The translations under genes and the position numbers were made by a program. Below, one piece after another: positions 43,256 to 45,292 of a stretch of 45,292 nt of DNA. The notes below the pieces were generated by a model. The model had not been told where the DNA came from, ran no database searches, and saw only the letters and a list, made by a program, of their open reading frames with translations. The DNA comes from Triangularia verruculosa (lineage: Eukaryota; Ascomycota; Sordariomycetes; Sordariales; Podosporaceae): the NCBI GenBank assembly GCA_033296885.1, contig MU864060.1, positions 1-45,292 on the forward strand, written 5' to 3'. Numbering within the stretch: the stretch's first letter is position 1; every line of letters starts with the position of its first letter.

Positions 43256-43516
43256 CACTTCGACCCCTGAAAGTTTGTTAGCGCGGAACTTCCCCCACTT
43301 TTTCTAGCTAATTGGTGAGCTAGAATTTAAGTGGAAGAGGAGTATTAAGTGAGTAATTGGAGCACTTTTTCCACTCTTAAACCTTCAAATCTACTATTTT
43401 TTCTTAAATTCCACATCTTTTGGAGCCTTAAAATACTGTAGTTTCTAGCTTCACTTTAATGGATTAGTTAGAAAGTGGGCAAGTATCGAGCTAATAAACT
43501 TTTAAGGGTCGAAGTG
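43256..43516. mobile_element. MITE of 261 bp with about 55-bp terminal inverted repeats and TA target duplication
   Basis: The left end CACTTCGACCCCTGAAAGTT and the inverted right end CACTTCGACCCTTAAAAGTT match almost perfectly, and similarity of the two arms extends for about 55 bp (TTAGC, CCCACTTT and CTAACTAAT/CTAGCTAAT blocks). The element is flanked by TA at 43254-43255 and 43517-43518, the duplication made by Tc1/mariner-type transposases. No coding capacity. Differences between arms are mostly G/A and C/T, as RIP would give. Confidence 0.8.
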
Positions 43517-43518
43517 TA

Positions 43519-45018
43519 AAAGACTCTCTATTTTAGGTAGAGCCGAGGTAAAAGGAGGAAAAAGTAGAGAAAAGAAAAGCAGATGGAGATTTCTCGCTTA
43601 TTATACTATAATAGGTTTATCTTAACTCAGTACGGCTCTTAATTACTAATTAGCTAATAGGAGATTTTATCGAAGACCTATTTTCCATTAGCCTAAAGTG
43701 CCCGCACAGACCACCTGCCCTACAAGTTATATGCTGAGCTACATGCTGAGCTATATGCCCCACATAGGCTATACGCTGAGTAATAGTTACGTGCCCCACG
43801 TAAGTTATATACCTTATATAGGCTATATACCCTATATAGGCTATATGCTTCGTATAGGCTATATGCCCCGCATAGGCCACACGTTTTATACCAGCATTAT
43901 ATTAAAGTACCGCGCCGGGCATTAGTACCTTACGCCAGGCACTAATATTCTGCGCCGGATATTAATATTACGCGCGTAGCGTATAAAACGTAGCGAGTAG
44001 TTGCTTTTATATAACGAGCGCATCGATGTAAATAAAGGCGCGCGAGTTAAACCATTAATTAATTAAGAGAGAAAGAGAGAGAGAGAGAGAGAGCATAAGT
44101 AAAACGAACTTACGAGAACTATGATAAGTAATATAGTATTATAGTCGTTATAGTTATTATAATATAGTTATTATTATCGTCGTTATTATTATAAACCGTC
44201 GGATATAGTAATTATAAGCAGTCGGGTATAGTAGTTAAAAGTAATCGGATATAATAATTAAAAACAGATAAGTAAGGCGAGCTTATAAGAGCTATAATAG
44301 GTATTATAGTATTGTGGTTAGTATAGTATAATAGTTAGTATAATGCTAAAGGTAGTATTAAAGTTAGTACTAATACCGCTACCGGTGTTAGTACTTTAAT
44401 ATTAAGGCTAAGGTGGGTGCTTAGCTTAAGGTAGGTACCCGGCCCAGTGCGAGGTAGTAATCGCTATAGGTAGTAGATTTAATTAAATTAATAGATTTAT
44501 AAAGGTTATAATAAGGGAACTATATATTAATTATAAACTGGCTAAATATATTAAAGCTTAAATTAAATATATATATTAAGGTATTAAATTAAGCTAGGCT
44601 AGGTATAAAGTTATATATCTACGTATATATTAAAGCTTAAATTAAACGTATATATTAAAGTAAAACTATATAGTCAAACGTAAGGTACTAATATTAAAGT
44701 TAACGTTAAAGTTAATTATAAAGTAAGTTATAAAGCCTATTTAAAGGCTTATTTAAAGGCCTATTTAAACGTTTATTTAAAGGCCTGTGGGCAGTGAATT
44801 TAATGGAATTGAAAGAAGTAGTAAATTTAAAAGAATTAATTAAATTAGGAGGGTTATTAAGAGAGCTGTTAAAGCTAGTAGCCGTAGAAAGGCAGTTGCC
44901 ATAGAAGGGCACTATAGCCAGCCGGGTCACGTAACCTACTACGTAACCTGGGCTAGGGTTAGGGTTACACGCGCAGCGTGTAAAGGGGGGCGAGTAGCGG
45001 TTTTATAAGCGAGCGAAG
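43519..45018. repeat. AT-rich RIP block with nested tandem repeats
   Basis: Contains an 18-bp array (about 43728-43880, unit ATAGGCTATATGCCCCGC), a 20-bp array (about 43908-43975, unit GCGCCGGATATTAATATTAC), a GA microsatellite (44067-44093), a two-copy repeat of about 180 bp (from 44094 and 44272), and a 12-bp array (about 44734-44786, unit GGCCTATTTAAA). A TTAGGGTTAGGG-like tract lies at 44953-44968. A CGCGCAGCGTGTAAA...GCGAGTAG motif is found at both 43970 and 44969. ORFs here are products of the repeats. No gene. Confidence 0.7.
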
Positions 45019-45199
45019 TGTCACAATCGTTGATGAAGGACTAACGCACGGAGCGCGGGACGCTCCTAGCCAATCATTACGGGCCAATCGGGAGTGGAGC
45101 GAAAGGCTCACGGTGATCCCGGTGAGCAGAGCGACAGGATCACGGTGAGCGGAGCGACAGGATCACGATGGGCATAGTGAGCCACAGGAAGGAAAGGTG
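45019..45199 (+). repeat. LTR (copy 3), 5' portion, truncated
   Basis: Starts TGTCACAATCGTTGATGAAG and follows the solo LTR at 7710-8100 (read on its own strand) up to GGAAGGAAAGGTG, then leaves it. 45200-45292 is unrelated to the LTR. It is little RIP-mutated. The GGATCACGGTGAGC short internal repeats are expanded slightly relative to copy 2. Truncation point near 45199 could be a nested insertion or deletion continuing outside the window. Confidence 0.75.
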
Positions 45200-45292
45200 T
45201 TGAAATAGGTGCTATTGAGGCCTGCAAGTACAGGGCTTTGATAGCTATCGGCGCAGTCCACTGGGAGTGAGGAAGACTTTGACGGCAGCATA

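Noticed and set aside
43650..43925. ORFs of 75-76 codons on both strands with 'YIAYIGYI' repeats
   Set aside because: They are a product of the 18-bp tandem array, whose unit length is divisible by three, in RIP DNA.
44712..44930. 72-codon ORF with 'RPLNKPLNR' repeats
   Set aside because: Created by the 12-bp tandem repeat; no gene signals.

Overview
The window is nuclear DNA from a filamentous ascomycete (Pezizomycotina, probably a sordariomycete; species not identifiable by eye). The evidence is: genes with several short introns (about 50-75 nt, GTAAGT-like donors, CTAAC/CTGAC branch sites), fungal families (WSC-domain protein, fungal C2H2 regulator, secreted agmatinase, NB-ARC/NACHT NLR relics), and AT-rich blocks in which CAA/CAG/TGG codons have become TAA/TAG. 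That last pattern is the signature of repeat-induced point mutation (RIP). Everything here is read by eye; no homology search was run.

Layout. 0.15-2.2 kb: the 3' part of a RIP-mutated Ty3/gypsy retrotransposon (integrase C-terminus, chromodomain, 3' LTR). It abuts, exactly at its LTR edge, the NB-ARC half of an NLR pseudogene (2.2-4.4 kb) with nine 42-residue TPR repeats. 4.4-11.2 kb: relic territory with a second, un-RIPped copy of the NLR tail, a small secreted-protein candidate, a 221-aa orphan ORF, a clean solo LTR with a 5-bp target duplication, a NACHT fragment and a frameshifted Q/P-rich fragment. 11.8-15 kb: a repetitive proline-rich ORF, a 3 x 227-bp satellite, and a five-exon gene with a coiled-coil C-terminus. 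15.3-15.8 kb: a LINE fragment.

16.2-30.8 kb holds the clearest ordinary genes: secreted agmatinase (minus), an RNase H-like gene with a proline-rich leader and one in-frame stop, a His-rich/Met-Lys-repeat small protein (minus), an IRG-like (immunity-related) GTPase with a coiled coil, a second copy of the proline-rich leader, and a two-exon C2H2 zinc-finger regulator (minus). 32.4-43 kb: a small two-exon ORF, a long gene-poor stretch with tRNA-like promoter motifs, a secreted protein with four WSC domains, and a divergent protein kinase (minus). 43.2-45.3 kb returns to AT-rich repeats: a 261-bp MITE with TA target duplication, 18-bp, 20-bp and 12-bp tandem arrays, a short TTAGGG tract, and the start of a third copy of the same LTR.

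No operon logic applies. The theme is a gene island between two RIP-degraded repeat blocks that share one LTR family, carrying relics of two STAND/NLR immune-type genes plus an IRG-like GTPase. The less familiar items are the IRG-like GTPase, the N-domain/coiled-coil gene, the RNase H-like gene with its duplicated leader, and the kinase-like protein with DLE in place of DFG.
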